This document shows, one piece after another, positions 27,802 through 37,424 of a DNA stretch of 64,000 bases. Below the pieces are notes generated by a model that saw only the letters and a program-made list of their open reading frames with translations, was not told the origin of the DNA and did no database searches. Source of the DNA: Actinomycetota bacterium (GTDB lineage Bacteria; Actinomycetota; Rubrobacteria; Rubrobacterales; Rubrobacteraceae); NCBI GenBank assembly GCA_902810695.1, contig CADDYV010000006.1, positions 1-64,000 on the forward strand, given 5' to 3'. Positions within the stretch are counted from its first letter, which is position 1. The number at the start of each line of letters is the position of its first letter. A program made the position numbers and the translations under genes.

Positions 27802-30243
27802 GTGAGCGAGGTGTCTGTAAAGCGGGATTACGATCCCGGCATAATAGAAAGCCGCTGGCAGAGGCGCTGGGCCGAAAGCGGCCTGTACAAAACCGACGAG
27901 GACCCGGCAAAGCCCAAGCACTACGCGCTCACGATGCTCCCGTATCCGAGCGGCGACCTGCACGTGGGGCACTGGTACGCGATGACTCCTTCGGACACGC
28001 GGGCGCGCTTCATGCGGATGCGCGGCTACCGGGTATTCTTCCCGATAGGCTTCGACGCGTTCGGGCTCCCGGCGGAGAACGCGGCCATAAAGCGAGGCAT
28101 CCACCCCAGGAAGTGGACCTACTCTAACATCGAGAACATGCGTGGCCAGCTTAGGCAGATGGGCACGATGTTCGACTTCGACTCCGAGGTCGTTACCTGC
28201 GAGCCGGAGTACTACCGCTGGAACCAGTGGTTCTTCCTCAAGTTCTTCGAGAAGGGGCTAGCCTACCGGGCCGAGGTTCCCGTGGACTGGTGCCCCAATG
28301 ACCAGACCACCCTCGCCCGCGAGCAGGTCATAGGTCCCAACCGGGTCTGCGAGCGGTGCGGGACGCCGGTCATAAGGAAGAATTTAAGGCAGTGGCTGTT
28401 CAAGATCACCGACTACGCCGACGAGCTTCTCGACTTCTCCAAAATAGAGTGGCCCGAGCGCGTGAAGACTTTGCAGACCAACTGGATCGGGCGCTCCGAG
28501 GGAGCCGAGATAGAGTTCGACGTTCCCGGTTACGGGCCGATAGAGGTCTTCACCACCCGCCCGGACACGCTGTTCGGGGCTACGTTCTTCGTGATGGCCC
28601 CCGAGCACCCGGCGGTCGAGAAGATCACAACTCCCGAGCAGCAAGCCGAGGTGAAATCCTACGTCGAGAAGGCCGCTCGTATGAGCGAGATAGACCGCAC
28701 CGACGTAACGCGCGAGAAGACCGGGGTGTTTACCGGGGCGTACGCGACGAACCCCGCGAATGGCGAGTCTATCCCGATCTACGTAGCAGACTACGTCCTG
28801 ATGGGCTACGGGACCGGTGCGATCATGGCCGTCCCCGCCCACGACGAGCGAGACTTCGAGTTCGCCCGCCAGTATGGAATCGAGATCCGGCCTGTCATAG
28901 CACCACCCGATTGGAAAGGCGGAGAGTTCGAAGAGGCTTATACGGGCGAAGGTACGATGATCAACTCCGGCCGGTTCGACGGGACGCCGAGTGACGAAGG
29001 CCGCGAGAAGGTAACCGCCTGGCTCGAGGAGCGAGGCAAAGGCAGGCACGCCGTCTCCTACCGCCTGCGTGACTGGCTCATCAGTCGCCAGCGGTACTGG
29101 GGCACACCCATCCCCATCATCTACTGCGAGAAGTGCGGCACCGTCCCGGTTCCTGAAGAAGATCTCCCGGTCCTTTTGCCCGAGGACGCCGAGTTTACGC
29201 CTACTGGCGAGTCGCCGCTGAAGCTCGACCCGGACTTCTACAACACGACCTGCCCGCGGTGTGGCGGCCCCGCCACGCGGGAGACCGACACGATGGACAC
29301 CTTCATGGACTCCTCGTGGTACCAGTACCGCTACCTCTCGCCGCACTACGACGAGGGACCGTTCGATACGGAGCGGGGCGGGAAGTGGCTTCCGGTGGAC
29401 CAGTACACAGGCGGGGTGGAGCATGCGGTCATGCACCTGCTCTACACGCGGTTTTTCACCAAGGTCATGCGGGATCTCGGTCTCGTGGACTTCGACGAGC
29501 CGATGAGGCGCCTGTTCAACCAGGGTGAGATCCTCGGCCCCGACGGGAACCGGATGAGCAAGAGCAAGGGTAACGTGGTCAACCCGCAGGAGTTCGTGGA
29601 TCGTTACGGCGCGGACGTGCTGCGATGCTTTCTCATGTTCATCGGACCGTGGAACGAGGGCGGGCCGTGGGACGGCAAAGGTATCGAGGGAGTGGCGCGT
29701 TTCCTGCGCCGGGCGCACACGCTCGTAACCGGGGGAGGACCTTCGGGTGCCGAAGCCGACCCGGCGGAGATCGAGCGCCGGACCAACCGGACCATAAGGA
29801 AGATCACGCAGGACATCGAAAACTTCCGCTTCAACACGGCGATAGCCTCGCTCATGGAGCACACCAACTACCTGCTCGCCGTCAGGGGCAGAGTGGGGGA
29901 GGGCGAGTGGAGGGAGGCTCTCCGGTCCTTCGTCCTCATTCTCGCCCCCTTCGCGCCGCACCACGCCGAAGAGATGTGGGCCGAGATGGGCCTGTCGTAC
30001 TCGGTGCATCTGCAGGAGTGGCCTCAGTGGAACGAAGATCTGGTTGCCGAAGAGGAGATCACACTGGTCGTCCAAGTCAACGGCAGGCTGCGCGACCGCA
30101 TTCAAGCTCCCGCGGACATCGCCGAAGAAGACGCCAGGGAACTCGCGCTCGCGAGCCCGAAAGTCCGTCCCCACGTCGAGGGCAAGGAGATCCGCAAGAG
30201 CATCTACGTGCCGGGAAGACTCGTCAACCTCGTCGTAAAGTAG
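27802..30243 (+). CDS. leuS: Leucyl-tRNA synthetase
   Basis: An 813-residue class I aminoacyl-tRNA synthetase. The HIGH signature appears as GDLHVGHWYAM (about residue 50) and KMSKS as NRMSKSKGN (about residue 583). A CP1 editing domain (about 220-400) includes TRPDTLFGATF and the threonine-rich region, and a zinc-ribbon-like CEKCGTVPV / CPRCGG pair follows. The start is GTG with GGAGGAG upstream. No T-box leader was seen in the 134-bp gap before it. Confidence 0.96.
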   Translation: MSEVSVKRDYDPGIIESRWQRRWAESGLYKTDEDPAKPKHYALTMLPYPSGDLHVGHWYAMTPSDTRARFMRMRGYRVFFPIGFDAFGLPAENAAIKRGIHPRKWTYSNIENMRGQLRQMGTMFDFDSEVVTCEPEYYRWNQWFFLKFFEKGLAYRAEVPVDWCPNDQTTLAREQVIGPNRVCERCGTPVIRKNLRQWLFKITDYADELLDFSKIEWPERVKTLQTNWIGRSEGAEIEFDVPGYGPIEVFTTRPDTLFGATFFVMAPEHPAVEKITTPEQQAEVKSYVEKAARMSEIDRTDVTREKTGVFTGAYATNPANGESIPIYVADYVLMGYGTGAIMAVPAHDERDFEFARQYGIEIRPVIAPPDWKGGEFEEAYTGEGTMINSGRFDGTPSDEGREKVTAWLEERGKGRHAVSYRLRDWLISRQRYWGTPIPIIYCEKCGTVPVPEEDLPVLLPEDAEFTPTGESPLKLDPDFYNTTCPRCGGPATRETDTMDTFMDSSWYQYRYLSPHYDEGPFDTERGGKWLPVDQYTGGVEHAVMHLLYTRFFTKVMRDLGLVDFDEPMRRLFNQGEILGPDGNRMSKSKGNVVNPQEFVDRYGADVLRCFLMFIGPWNEGGPWDGKGIEGVARFLRRAHTLVTGGGPSGAEADPAEIERRTNRTIRKITQDIENFRFNTAIASLMEHTNYLLAVRGRVGEGEWREALRSFVLILAPFAPHHAEEMWAEMGLSYSVHLQEWPQWNEDLVAEEEITLVVQVNGRLRDRIQAPADIAEEDARELALASPKVRPHVEGKEIRKSIYVPGRLVNLVVK

Positions 30244-30271
30244 CGGCCAGCCTCGAAAAGAGGCTGGCCGC
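30243..30271 (+). terminator. leuS terminator
   Basis: An 11-bp perfect GC-rich stem (gcggccagcct / aggctggccgc) with a 7-nt loop, starting in the leuS stop codon. Little T-run follows; since the AIM24 gene converges here it probably acts for both strands. Confidence 0.75.
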
Positions 30272-30295
30272 AAGAATCCCGGTAGTTACCGGAGG

Positions 30296-31012
30296 TTAAT
30301 CGTTGTCGAAATCCATGTCGAAGCCTCCGCCGCCTCCCTGGTTGGGGTGCGAATGCGGGGGAACGACCGGGCCTTCGGAGGGTTGGATCAGGACCCACCC
30401 CGGACCTTCGAAGGAGATCTGGAACGTCTCGCCCGAGCCGCGGCCGATGAAGGTCTTGAAAGACACGTCGCTACGGATACCGGTCCTGACGTTCCCGCTC
30501 CAGGCGACTGCGGAGTCCGGGTCTGCGAAGGTCGGGGTGCTCGTGTCCAGCAGCACCGGGTCTCCATCGGAGGTTACCGCGACTTTGCCCGTACCCTCCA
30601 GGACGACGTTGAAGAGGCCACCAGCGAGGCGTCCCGCCCCCTCGACCCGCCGGATGTCCCAGTCAATTCCGCTATCGAAGGCCAGGATGTTGTCGCCGTT
30701 TACCGTCATGCGCTCGTTGTTCAGGTCGAGGACCATGATCTTGCGCTTGTCGTGGGCCAGGAAGAGGTCCCCGGTTCCCCGGCAGGCCATCAGCTTGACG
30801 CCCTCGCCGGTAACTGCTTTTTTGAGGAACCGTCCGAGGCCGCCGCTCTTGTGCTCGAAGCGGATGTCGCCCTGGTAGGCGACCATCGAGCCGAGCATGG
30901 CCTGGATCTCATCTCCATCCAGCCGAACTTTCAGCATCGAAGAGTTCTGCAGCGTGAAGCGCCCTTCAGGGGTTACCTCCTTGAATTGCTCGAGATTCGT
31001 TTCGCTCACCAT
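30296..31012 (-). CDS. AIM24 family protein
   Basis: A 238-residue beta-rich protein of the AIM24 family (formerly DUF124), a TRAP-like fold. Visible features are the repeated strand pattern LNNERMTVNGDNILAFDS, GTGDLFLAHDKRKI and ETFQISFEGPGWVLIQPSEGP. The last 25 residues are Gly/His-rich (PHSHPNQGGGGGFDMDF). Family members are widespread, of uncertain function. ATG 31012 has GGAGG close upstream. Confidence 0.85.
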   Translation of the reverse strand: MVSETNLEQFKEVTPEGRFTLQNSSMLKVRLDGDEIQAMLGSMVAYQGDIRFEHKSGGLGRFLKKAVTGEGVKLMACRGTGDLFLAHDKRKIMVLDLNNERMTVNGDNILAFDSGIDWDIRRVEGAGRLAGGLFNVVLEGTGKVAVTSDGDPVLLDTSTPTFADPDSAVAWSGNVRTGIRSDVSFKTFIGRGSGETFQISFEGPGWVLIQPSEGPVVPPHSHPNQGGGGGFDMDFDND

Positions 31013-31163
31013 ACCTCCATTTCGCGTGTTTTTACGAAACGATAGTAACCAAGTACGAGACCACCGTCCAGAAGTTTCCTGCTACACGTTGAGGAACCTT
31101 CCTTGTAATTATCGGAGGTAAAGAACTATTTCTTTAATGTACAGTCAGGATCGGGTCAAAAAT

Positions 31164-31502
31164 TCAGAACATCCTGCTGCCAGAAGGCACCTCCTGGTCC
31201 GGGGCTAGCAGCACTACCGCTCCGTCCCGATCCGGCACGCCGAGGACCAGGACCTCGCTCTTGAAGCCTGCGATCCGCTTGGGCGGGAAGTTCACGACCG
31301 CCACCACCTGTCGCCCGAGAAGCTTTTCTGGGGAGTAGTGGTCCGTGAGCTGCGCGCTCGACTGCTTCGTGCCGATCTCGGAGCCGAAGTCTACTTTCAG
31401 CTTGATCGAGGGCTTCCGGGCCTCCGGGAACGGCTCCGCCTCGACGACCCGGCCTACTCTCACATCCACCTTCTCGAAATCTTCCCAGGAGATCTCAGGC
31501 AA
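31164..31502 (-). CDS. csaA: CsaA-like tRNA-binding domain protein
   Basis: A 112-residue protein consisting of one OB-fold tRNA-binding domain (as in CsaA and the C-terminal part of MetRS): [19 protein letters not shown], then [14 protein letters not shown] and [20 protein letters not shown]. CsaA is a chaperone or tRNA-binding factor in B. subtilis. The TTG at 31502 has GGAGAGGAGAG upstream, which fixes this start; the frame runs open back to 31733 through non-coding sequence. Confidence 0.88.
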   Translation of the reverse strand: MPEISWEDFEKVDVRVGRVVEAEPFPEARKPSIKLKVDFGSEIGTKQSSAQLTDHYSPEKLLGRQVVAVVNFPPKRIAGFKSEVLVLGVPDRDGAVVLLAPDQEVPSGSRMF

Positions 31503-31569
31503 AATGACTCTCCTCTCCGCAAAGTAGCTGGCAACAATCCCGAATTTTAGTTGAGCGGGCAAAAGAAGA

Positions 31570-31591
31570 GCCAGCTCTCCTGAGAGCTGGC
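31570..31591 (-). terminator. Terminator of the LPDTG surface-protein gene
   Basis: A 9-10 bp stem (gccagctctc / gagagctggc) with a tight loop, followed on the minus strand by TTCTTTT. It lies 27 bp after the stop codon at 31618. Confidence 0.7.
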
Positions 31592-31617
31592 CCTTCCGGG
31601 AAAGGAGTTGACAACTG

Positions 31618-32352
31618 CTAGTGAGCGAAGCGCCGCAGCAGGATTCCACCGCCAGCGAGAAGTCCTGCGCCCACGATGAGCAGGGGCATGGCCCCGCCTG
31701 TATCGGGGAGCAGACCGCCGATGCCGGAACCATTATCGGATGGCGAGGAAGCGGTCGCGCTTGATCCTGTGCTGGTCGTACTTGGCGTGCTGCTCTCGCT
31801 GGAGTACTGGTCGGCCGCCGGGGTCGTGTGGCTCACCGGTTGCACGGGCGCTACGCTGCTCGGCGTGCTGCTGGCCGGGTCGGAGGCCGGTGCGCTGCTC
31901 GGCGGGTCACCCGGAGGATCCCCCTGCGGATCATCGCTGGAAGGTACCGTATAGGAAGCGGTAACTATCTCGCCGGGGGTAAAGACTTTGGTGTGGGTTT
32001 CGAAGTGCTCTATAGGACCGCTCTGGGGAGCGACCGAGTAGGAGTAAGAAAACGGGTCGCTGGTGGAGACCGGGATGGTTGCGGTATAGGTATGGCCATC
32101 CTCGCACCTCGGGCCGATTCCGCTCGGCATGGTCGTGCAGAAAAAGCCCGCCGGTGCTTCGCCATTCAGGCTCGTGAACAGGTAGAAAGCCTCGCCGTCT
32201 GGCACCTGGCCATGGATCGTGAGCTGGAATACGATCGGAACCGTCCCGCTACCCTGTCCAGGCCCTTGTAAAGGGCTCTCCTGCGCGATCGCCGGGACCC
32301 CAGCCACCAGCGTCGCTACCGACATCGCCATCAAAGCTATCAGTTTCTTCAT
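31618..32352 (-). CDS. LPXTG-type cell-wall-anchored secreted protein
   Basis: A 244-residue secreted protein. Residues 1-23 are a signal peptide ending AIAQ. A beta-rich domain follows (about 35-140), then a Ser/Pro/Thr-rich stalk (about 145-210). The C-terminus has the sortase motif LPDTG, a hydrophobic span and RRFAH, so it should be covalently attached to peptidoglycan. The ATG at 32352 is chosen with GAGGAGG 11 nt upstream; GTG 32361 is too close to it. It is divergent from the glycine riboswitch. No sortase gene is present in the window. Confidence 0.85.
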   Translation of the reverse strand: MKKLIALMAMSVATLVAGVPAIAQESPLQGPGQGSGTVPIVFQLTIHGQVPDGEAFYLFTSLNGEAPAGFFCTTMPSGIGPRCEDGHTYTATIPVSTSDPFSYSYSVAPQSGPIEHFETHTKVFTPGEIVTASYTVPSSDDPQGDPPGDPPSSAPASDPASSTPSSVAPVQPVSHTTPAADQYSSESSTPSTTSTGSSATASSPSDNGSGIGGLLPDTGGAMPLLIVGAGLLAGGGILLRRFAH

Positions 32353-32499
32353 AACGATCACATCCTCCTCAAAACACTTATTGATCGCTGTTCAATATAT
32401 TAAGTGAAATAGGTAACAACAGGGTTACAACAGGGACGTTTTTTGGTAACAGTTTTATAGATACGTTCGGAGCTAGAGTGTGCTAGTCTTAGGCTGTCC

Positions 32500-32690
32500 G
32501 GTGAGGGCTGCGGGAGAGAGCCGTCCGGAAAGGGTGGCCGCCGAAGGTGAAAGGCTCGTGGGTGATAGGCCGAATCTCTCAGGCAAAAGGACCGCGGTTC
32601 TGAGGACGTCCTGGAGAGTCCGGCGCGCTTTATGCGAACCGGCGCCGACGGGGTAACACTCTCAGGTCTTTGGGACAGGACGAAAGGTAT
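32500..32690 (+). promoter_or_regulatory. Tandem glycine riboswitch (gcvT motif)
   Basis: Two adjacent glycine aptamers precede the glycine-cleavage operon. The first ends with CTCTCAGGCAAAAGGACCGCG, the second contains CTGGAGAGTCCGGC, GCGCCGACGGGG and ACTCTCAGGTCTTTGGGACAGG, the conserved features of the gcvT class. In known examples glycine binding turns the operon on. The riboswitch ends about 35 bp before the gcvPA start, so control of ribosome access is plausible. Boundaries are approximate. Confidence 0.93.
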
Positions 32691-32724
32691 AGACGTCCGC
32701 CCTGAGAGAAGGGGGTGCAGCCGC

Positions 32725-34014
32725 GTGGCGAGATTTACACCGCACACAGAAGACGATATACGCGAGATGCTCGGAGCCATCGGGGTGGAAACCCTCGACG
32801 ACCTTTTCGCCGACGTCTCGCCCAAGCAGGATCAGCCGTTGGACTTACCGTCCGCCCTCTCAGAGTACGAGGTGCTCGAAGGCGTAAGCGAGTTAGCCGG
32901 AGAGAACATCACCGGGCTGCCCGTTTTCCTCGGGGCGGGGGCTTATGACCGGATCGTACCCTCGGCGATAGGCGCCATCACCGCGCGCGGGGAGTTTCTG
33001 ACCTCCTACACGCCCTACCAGCCGGAGGTCAGTCAGGGTGGGTTGCAGGTCATCTTCGAGTTTCAGTCCGTTATCTCCGAGCTGACCGGGATGGAAGTCG
33101 CCAACGCCTCGGTCTACGATGGGGCGAACGCCGCCGCCGAAGCTGCGCTTATGACCGCCCGCCTGACGAAGCGGGATCCCAAAGTCGCCGTTTCCGCGGG
33201 GCTCAACCCCCGCTACCGGGAGGTCATAGAGACCTACCGAGTAGCGACTGTCGAGCTTCCTTTTGACGGGGGAACCACGGACTTCTCGGAGGTGCCGGAG
33301 GATGTCTCGGGAGTCTTCGTCCAGAGCCCGAACTTCTTCGGGATCGTCGAGGATGTCGGGGCAGCTTCACAGGCGGCGCACGAGGCCGGTGCTCTCTCGG
33401 TCGCGGTATGCGACCCCATCTCGCTGGCCGTGCTGGAAGCACCCGGAAACCTAGAGGCGGACATTGCGGTGGGGGAGACCCAGCCTTTAGGGATGCCGCT
33501 ACTCTACGGCGGTCCCTACGCCGGGTACATGGCGACCCGCGAGAAATTCGTCCGGCAGCTCCCCGGTCGCATCGCCGGGGAGACCGTTGACAAAGACGGC
33601 AGGCTCGCCTACGTCCTTACCCTGCGCGCCCGCGAGCAGGACATCCGGCGGGCGCGGGCCAACTCCAACCTCTGCACCAACCAGGCGCTCATGGCCCTCG
33701 CCGCAACCGTCTACGCGGCGCTCATGGGACCGGAGGGGTTGAGGAAGGTGGCGGAGCTTTCGATCTCCAAAGCCCACTATCTGGCGCGGAGACTAGGGGA
33801 GTCGGGATTCGAGCTGCGCTACCCGGATGCGCCGTTTCTCTGGGAATTCGCGGTGGAGATGCCGGATGTGGCGCGGGCGAACGAGGCGCTTCTGGAGGCC
33901 GGGATCGTCGGAGGGTTGGATCTCGGTGACGGAGCGATGCTCGTCGCGGTTACGGAGAAGAGAAGGAAGGAAGAACTCGACCGCTTCGTGGAGGTGGTGG
34001 CCGATGCTCAGTAG
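32725..34014 (+). CDS. gcvPA: Glycine dehydrogenase (decarboxylating) subunit 1
   Basis: A 429-residue N-terminal half of the P-protein. It and GcvPB form the PLP enzyme that decarboxylates glycine and loads aminomethyl on GcvH. Recognisable stretches are FLGAGAYDRIVPSAIG, TSYTPYQPEVSQGGLQVIFE and RIAGETVDKDGRLAYVLTL. The GTG at 32725, preceded by a purine-rich AAGGGGG, is preferred over the upstream ATG inside the riboswitch. It overlaps gcvPB by 11 bp. Confidence 0.95.
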   Translation: MARFTPHTEDDIREMLGAIGVETLDDLFADVSPKQDQPLDLPSALSEYEVLEGVSELAGENITGLPVFLGAGAYDRIVPSAIGAITARGEFLTSYTPYQPEVSQGGLQVIFEFQSVISELTGMEVANASVYDGANAAAEAALMTARLTKRDPKVAVSAGLNPRYREVIETYRVATVELPFDGGTTDFSEVPEDVSGVFVQSPNFFGIVEDVGAASQAAHEAGALSVAVCDPISLAVLEAPGNLEADIAVGETQPLGMPLLYGGPYAGYMATREKFVRQLPGRIAGETVDKDGRLAYVLTLRAREQDIRRARANSNLCTNQALMALAATVYAALMGPEGLRKVAELSISKAHYLARRLGESGFELRYPDAPFLWEFAVEMPDVARANEALLEAGIVGGLDLGDGAMLVAVTEKRRKEELDRFVEVVADAQ

Positions 34015-35431
34015 CGAGCAGACGCTCGGAAACCTTATCCGGGACAAAGGCCGTCCCGGTCGCCGGGGTTACACGTTGCCAAAGCCCGACGTGGATGAGA
34101 TCAGCCTGGAGAACGTGCTCCCGGAGGATGCGCTACGCAAAGAGAAGCCGCGCCTTCCAGAGGTAGACGAACCGACTGTGATCCGGCACTACACCAACCT
34201 CTCGCGCAAGAACTGGGGCATAGACACCAACTTCTACCCTCTGGGCTCCTGCACGATGAAGCACAACCCGCGCGCCAACGAGGCTGCGGCGGCTGTGCCG
34301 GGATTCGCCGGACTCCATCCCCTGCAACCCGAGGACCAAGCGCAGGGCGCTCTCAGGGTCATGCACGAGTTGCAGGTGTTCCTCTCGGAGATATCCGGCT
34401 TCCCGGCAATCTCCCTGCAACCGCTCGCCGGGGCGCAGGGCGAGCTTACGAGCATCCTGATGGTCAAGAAGTACTTCGAGGACGCCGGGGATGAGGGGCG
34501 CACCAACGTCCTCATCCCCGAGACGGCGCACGGGACGAACCCGGCGACGGCGACGATGGCCGGTTTCAACGCGCAGAGCATCGGGCTCGACGAGCACGGA
34601 TGCGTGAACGTCGAGGAGCTCAAAGAGAAAGCGGACGAGACGACCGCCGCCCTGATGATAACCAACCCCAACACCTGCGGCGTCTACGAGCGGAACATAA
34701 GTGAGATCGCCGAGTTGCTGCACGAGGCAGGGGCCTTCCTCTACATGGACGGGGCGAACATGAACGCCAACCTGGGCCGGATGCGTCCCTCCGACGCCGG
34801 CGCGGACATCATGCACTTCAACCTGCACAAGACCTTCTCGACTCCGCACGGCGGGGGCGGACCCGGCTCCGGAGCCATCGCCTGCTCCGAGAAGCTTGCT
34901 CCCTTCAGGCCCGTTCCTGTTGTGGAAAAGGAGGGCGAGAGCTACCGCTTCGTAAGCCCGGAGAAGACGATCGGACGTGTAGCAGGTTTTCACGGCAACT
35001 TCGGGGTGCTCTTGAAGGCGTGGAATTACATCAGGATGCATGGTCCCGAGCTGAAGGATGTAACCGATATGGCGGTCTTGAACGCCAACTACGTGCGCGC
35101 CCGCCTGAAGGGAACCTACCGCATCCCCTACGAAGGGCCGTGCAAGCACGAGGTCGTCGTCCAGCCCCCCAAAGGCATGAAAGCGCTCGACATCGCCAAG
35201 GGCCTCATAGATCACGGCTTCCACCCGCCCACAATATACTTCCCCCTCGTCGTCAAGGAGGCGATGCTGATCGAACCGACAGAGACGGAATCTAAAGAGA
35301 CGCTGGACGACTTCGTAGGAGCTATGCTGGAGCTGGCGCAGAGCAAGGATCTCGAAGAGGCCCCGACGAAGGCTCCGACCCGCCGGCTCGACGAGGCGAA
35401 GGCCGCCCGGCAGCTCAAGGCGCACTGGTAG
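34004..35431 (+). CDS. gcvPB: Glycine dehydrogenase (decarboxylating) subunit 2
   Basis: A 475-residue C-terminal half of the P-protein with the PLP-binding lysine in HFNLHKTFSTPHGGGGPG. Other family blocks are FYPLGSCTMKHNPR and NTCGVYERNISEIAEL. The ATG at 34004 overlaps the gcvPA stop, so the two subunits are made in matched amounts. The frame is open upstream to 33827 only as a shadow of gcvPA. Confidence 0.95.
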   Translation: MLSSEQTLGNLIRDKGRPGRRGYTLPKPDVDEISLENVLPEDALRKEKPRLPEVDEPTVIRHYTNLSRKNWGIDTNFYPLGSCTMKHNPRANEAAAAVPGFAGLHPLQPEDQAQGALRVMHELQVFLSEISGFPAISLQPLAGAQGELTSILMVKKYFEDAGDEGRTNVLIPETAHGTNPATATMAGFNAQSIGLDEHGCVNVEELKEKADETTAALMITNPNTCGVYERNISEIAELLHEAGAFLYMDGANMNANLGRMRPSDAGADIMHFNLHKTFSTPHGGGGPGSGAIACSEKLAPFRPVPVVEKEGESYRFVSPEKTIGRVAGFHGNFGVLLKAWNYIRMHGPELKDVTDMAVLNANYVRARLKGTYRIPYEGPCKHEVVVQPPKGMKALDIAKGLIDHGFHPPTIYFPLVVKEAMLIEPTETESKETLDDFVGAMLELAQSKDLEEAPTKAPTRRLDEAKAARQLKAHW

Positions 35432-35437
35432 GCTGCG

Positions 35438-36529
35438 ATGGCTGCTGCGAAAGACACCCCCAGGCGCACCCCGCTCTACGAGGAGCACAGGTCTCTGGGA
35501 GCGAAGATGGTGGACTTCGCCGGGTGGGAGATGCCCGTGCAGTACGAGGGGATCCAGGCCGAGCACCGGGCCGTCCGCGAGCGGGCGGGTCTCTTCGACG
35601 TCTCGCACATGGGCGAGGCCATCTTCCGCGGCCCGGACGCCGAGAGAGCCGTCCAGCGGCTCGTAACCCGCGACGTCTCCCGCCTCGATGTCGGGCAGGC
35701 CGGGTACGCCGCCGTCTGCTACGAAAACGGCGGTACGGTGGACGACGTGCTCGTCTACCGGCGCGCAGAGGATTTTCTCGTAGTCATCAACGCCGCAAAC
35801 CGCGAGAAGGACCTTGAATATTTTCGAGAAAACACGCAAGATCTCGACGTAGAGGTCGCCGATGAATCCGACTTCTACGCGCTGCTCGCGCTCCAGGGTC
35901 CCCGGGCGCAGGAGATACTGCAGAACTTCACCGAGGTTGATCTCCCGAACCTGAAGTATTACCGCTTCGTCGAGGCAACGGGAGATGGCCTGCGGGCGAT
36001 CATCTCCCGCACCGGCTACACCGGGGAGGACGGGTTTGAGCTTTTCTTCAGGCCGGATGACGCCGCCGGAGCGTGGAGGAGTTTTATCGAGGCGGGCGCG
36101 ACCCCGGCGGGCCTGGGTGCGCGCGACACGTTGCGGCTGGAAGCAGGGATGTGCCTCTACGGGAACGAGCTGGATGCACAGACGACCCCGCTGGAGGCCG
36201 GCATCTCCTTCGCCGTGCACCTCGACAAGGAGCCCGAGTTTATAGGGCAGGAGGCGTTGCGCCGGGAGAAGGAGACGGGCCTGCGCAAGAAGCTCGTCGG
36301 ATTCAAGGTCGAAGGCCGGGGCATAGCCCGCCACGGCTATCCGGTGCAGTCGGATGGAGAGACAGTAGGGCACGTTACGAGCGGCACGCGCTCTCCCACG
36401 CTGGGTGAGGCGATCGGTCTCGCCCTCGTCGCTCCCGAGATTGAAGAGGGATTCGAGGTAGTGGTAAGATCCCGGTCCGTCCCGGCCCGCACCGTGCCAC
36501 TACCGTTCTACAGGCGCGAGAGAAGATAG
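35438..36529 (+). CDS. gcvT: Glycine cleavage system aminomethyltransferase (T-protein)
   Basis: A 363-residue tetrahydrofolate-dependent T-protein. Visible blocks: [39 protein letters not shown]-like [10 protein letters not shown] and [14 protein letters not shown], then [13 protein letters not shown]. It releases ammonia from GcvH-aminomethyl and transfers the carbon to folate. It begins 7 bp after gcvPB. Confidence 0.96.
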   Translation: MAAAKDTPRRTPLYEEHRSLGAKMVDFAGWEMPVQYEGIQAEHRAVRERAGLFDVSHMGEAIFRGPDAERAVQRLVTRDVSRLDVGQAGYAAVCYENGGTVDDVLVYRRAEDFLVVINAANREKDLEYFRENTQDLDVEVADESDFYALLALQGPRAQEILQNFTEVDLPNLKYYRFVEATGDGLRAIISRTGYTGEDGFELFFRPDDAAGAWRSFIEAGATPAGLGARDTLRLEAGMCLYGNELDAQTTPLEAGISFAVHLDKEPEFIGQEALRREKETGLRKKLVGFKVEGRGIARHGYPVQSDGETVGHVTSGTRSPTLGEAIGLALVAPEIEEGFEVVVRSRSVPARTVPLPFYRRERR

Positions 36530-36548
36530 CTTTCGAGGAGGACTTTTC

Positions 36549-36926
36549 GTGAACTTGCCGCAGGAGCTTCAGTACACCAGATCCCACGAGTGGGTCCGGC
36601 GCGAGGGAGATGTCGCCACCATCGGCATCACCGACCACGCCCAGGACGAACTGGGAGACGTGGTCTTCGTGGAGCTTCCAGAGGTGGGAGCCACCCTCGA
36701 AGCCGGCAACACCTTCGGCACCGTAGAGTCGGTCAAGGCCGTCTCCGATATCTACGCGCCCGTGGGGGGCGAGGTCGTCGAGGTAAATGGATCCCTCGAA
36801 GAAAGCCCCGAAAAAGTAAACGAAGACCCCTACGGCGAGGGGTGGATGATCAAAGTTCGCATCTCCTCCGAAGGCGAACTCCTCTCCGCAGCCGACTACG
36901 AGAAAGTAGTCGAAGAGGAAGAGTGA
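36549..36926 (+). CDS. gcvH: Glycine cleavage system H protein
   Basis: A 125-residue lipoyl carrier. The lipoylation site is Lys in [15 protein letters not shown] (about residue 63). It starts 20 bp after gcvT with GAGGAGG upstream, completing the four-gene unit. No lipoate ligase or dihydrolipoamide dehydrogenase lies nearby. Confidence 0.96.
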   Translation: MNLPQELQYTRSHEWVRREGDVATIGITDHAQDELGDVVFVELPEVGATLEAGNTFGTVESVKAVSDIYAPVGGEVVEVNGSLEESPEKVNEDPYGEGWMIKVRISSEGELLSAADYEKVVEEEE

Positions 36927-37213
36927 AGTAACAGAAGTGACGGGAAGACCGGCCCTCTCCCGAAAACAACTGCAACAAGAAGATCCTCAAGGCGGGTTTG
37001 TGAAAAACGACACTTCCAATGGTAAGGCTATACGAGCGCACAACTCCTCAAAAATCCTTAATTTGCAGGAAATACATTTGGAAGCTATGTGCACCACGAA
37101 GATATTTTCAGGAAGTTTTTAAATTTCAGTTCCAAGACCTTTACAAAGTGTAACTAGTACGGTATCATTCTGACTGTCGGTTGGTGCGTAAAGCCAAAAC
37201 CGACGTACAATTA
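36927..37213. other. Non-coding gap after gcvH
   Basis: No gene, promoter or strong hairpin recognised. The stretch 36990-37215 is more AT-rich than the flanking genes and contains no convincing coding frame. It leads into the duplicated stem-loop element. Confidence 0.5.
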
Positions 37214-37350
37214 AAGAGCCCGGGGCGATACTCCTCCTTTCCCTTTCCCCACCTATCACCCCTAAAGTTCGTCTCGGGCTCTTCTCTGGGACTGGGGTAG
37301 CACTCCTCCTTTCCCCACCTATCACCCCTAAAAAGATGCGCCCCAGCCCC
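37214..37350 (-). repeat. Two tandem stem-loop elements sharing a 30-nt loop
   Basis: Unit 1: arms aagagcccg (37214-37222) and cgggctctt (37275-37283). Unit 2: arms gggactgggg (37288-37297) and ccccagcccc (37341-37350), one mismatch. The stems differ but enclose the same sequence, 37230-37266 and 37302-37331, which reads TTTAGGGGTGATAGG then TGGGGAAAGGAGGAGT on the minus strand; unit 1 has a small extra insertion. The element lies directly after the LOG-family gene (minus) and at the convergent end of the gcv operon. The conserved loop contains a perfect Shine-Dalgarno-like AAAGGAGG. Either tandem terminators of an unusual form or a structured RNA. Confidence 0.6.
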
Positions 37351-37424
37351 TCACCTTCTTTCCTGGATGACTTGCCAGCTGGCGGTAGGTTAGCTCGCCC
37401 TATTCGGGCGCCGCGCACAGTTTC

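Noticed and set aside
28384-30273. Long open frame antisense to leuS
   Set aside because: It is the complementary-strand shadow of a high-GC gene; leuS carries clear synthetase motifs and the reverse frame has none.
31503-31733. N-terminal extension of csaA
   Set aside because: The extension crosses the terminator and overlaps the end of the LPXTG gene; GGAGAGGAGAG fits TTG 31502.
33827-34003. Upstream extension of gcvPB
   Set aside because: It lies in another frame of gcvPA, is Arg/Trp-rich and has no family similarity.
34133-36373. 746-codon open frame antisense to gcvPB and gcvT
   Set aside because: Shadow of two conserved genes; composition is skewed and no family motif is present.
37214-37350. 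CRISPR-like repeats
   Set aside because: Only two copies, with no constant spacer size and no cas genes.
37119-37418. Open frame with repeated LGVIGGER peptide over the tandem stem-loops
   Set aside because: The peptide repeat comes from the duplicated DNA; the frame has no own SD start and overlaps the structured element.
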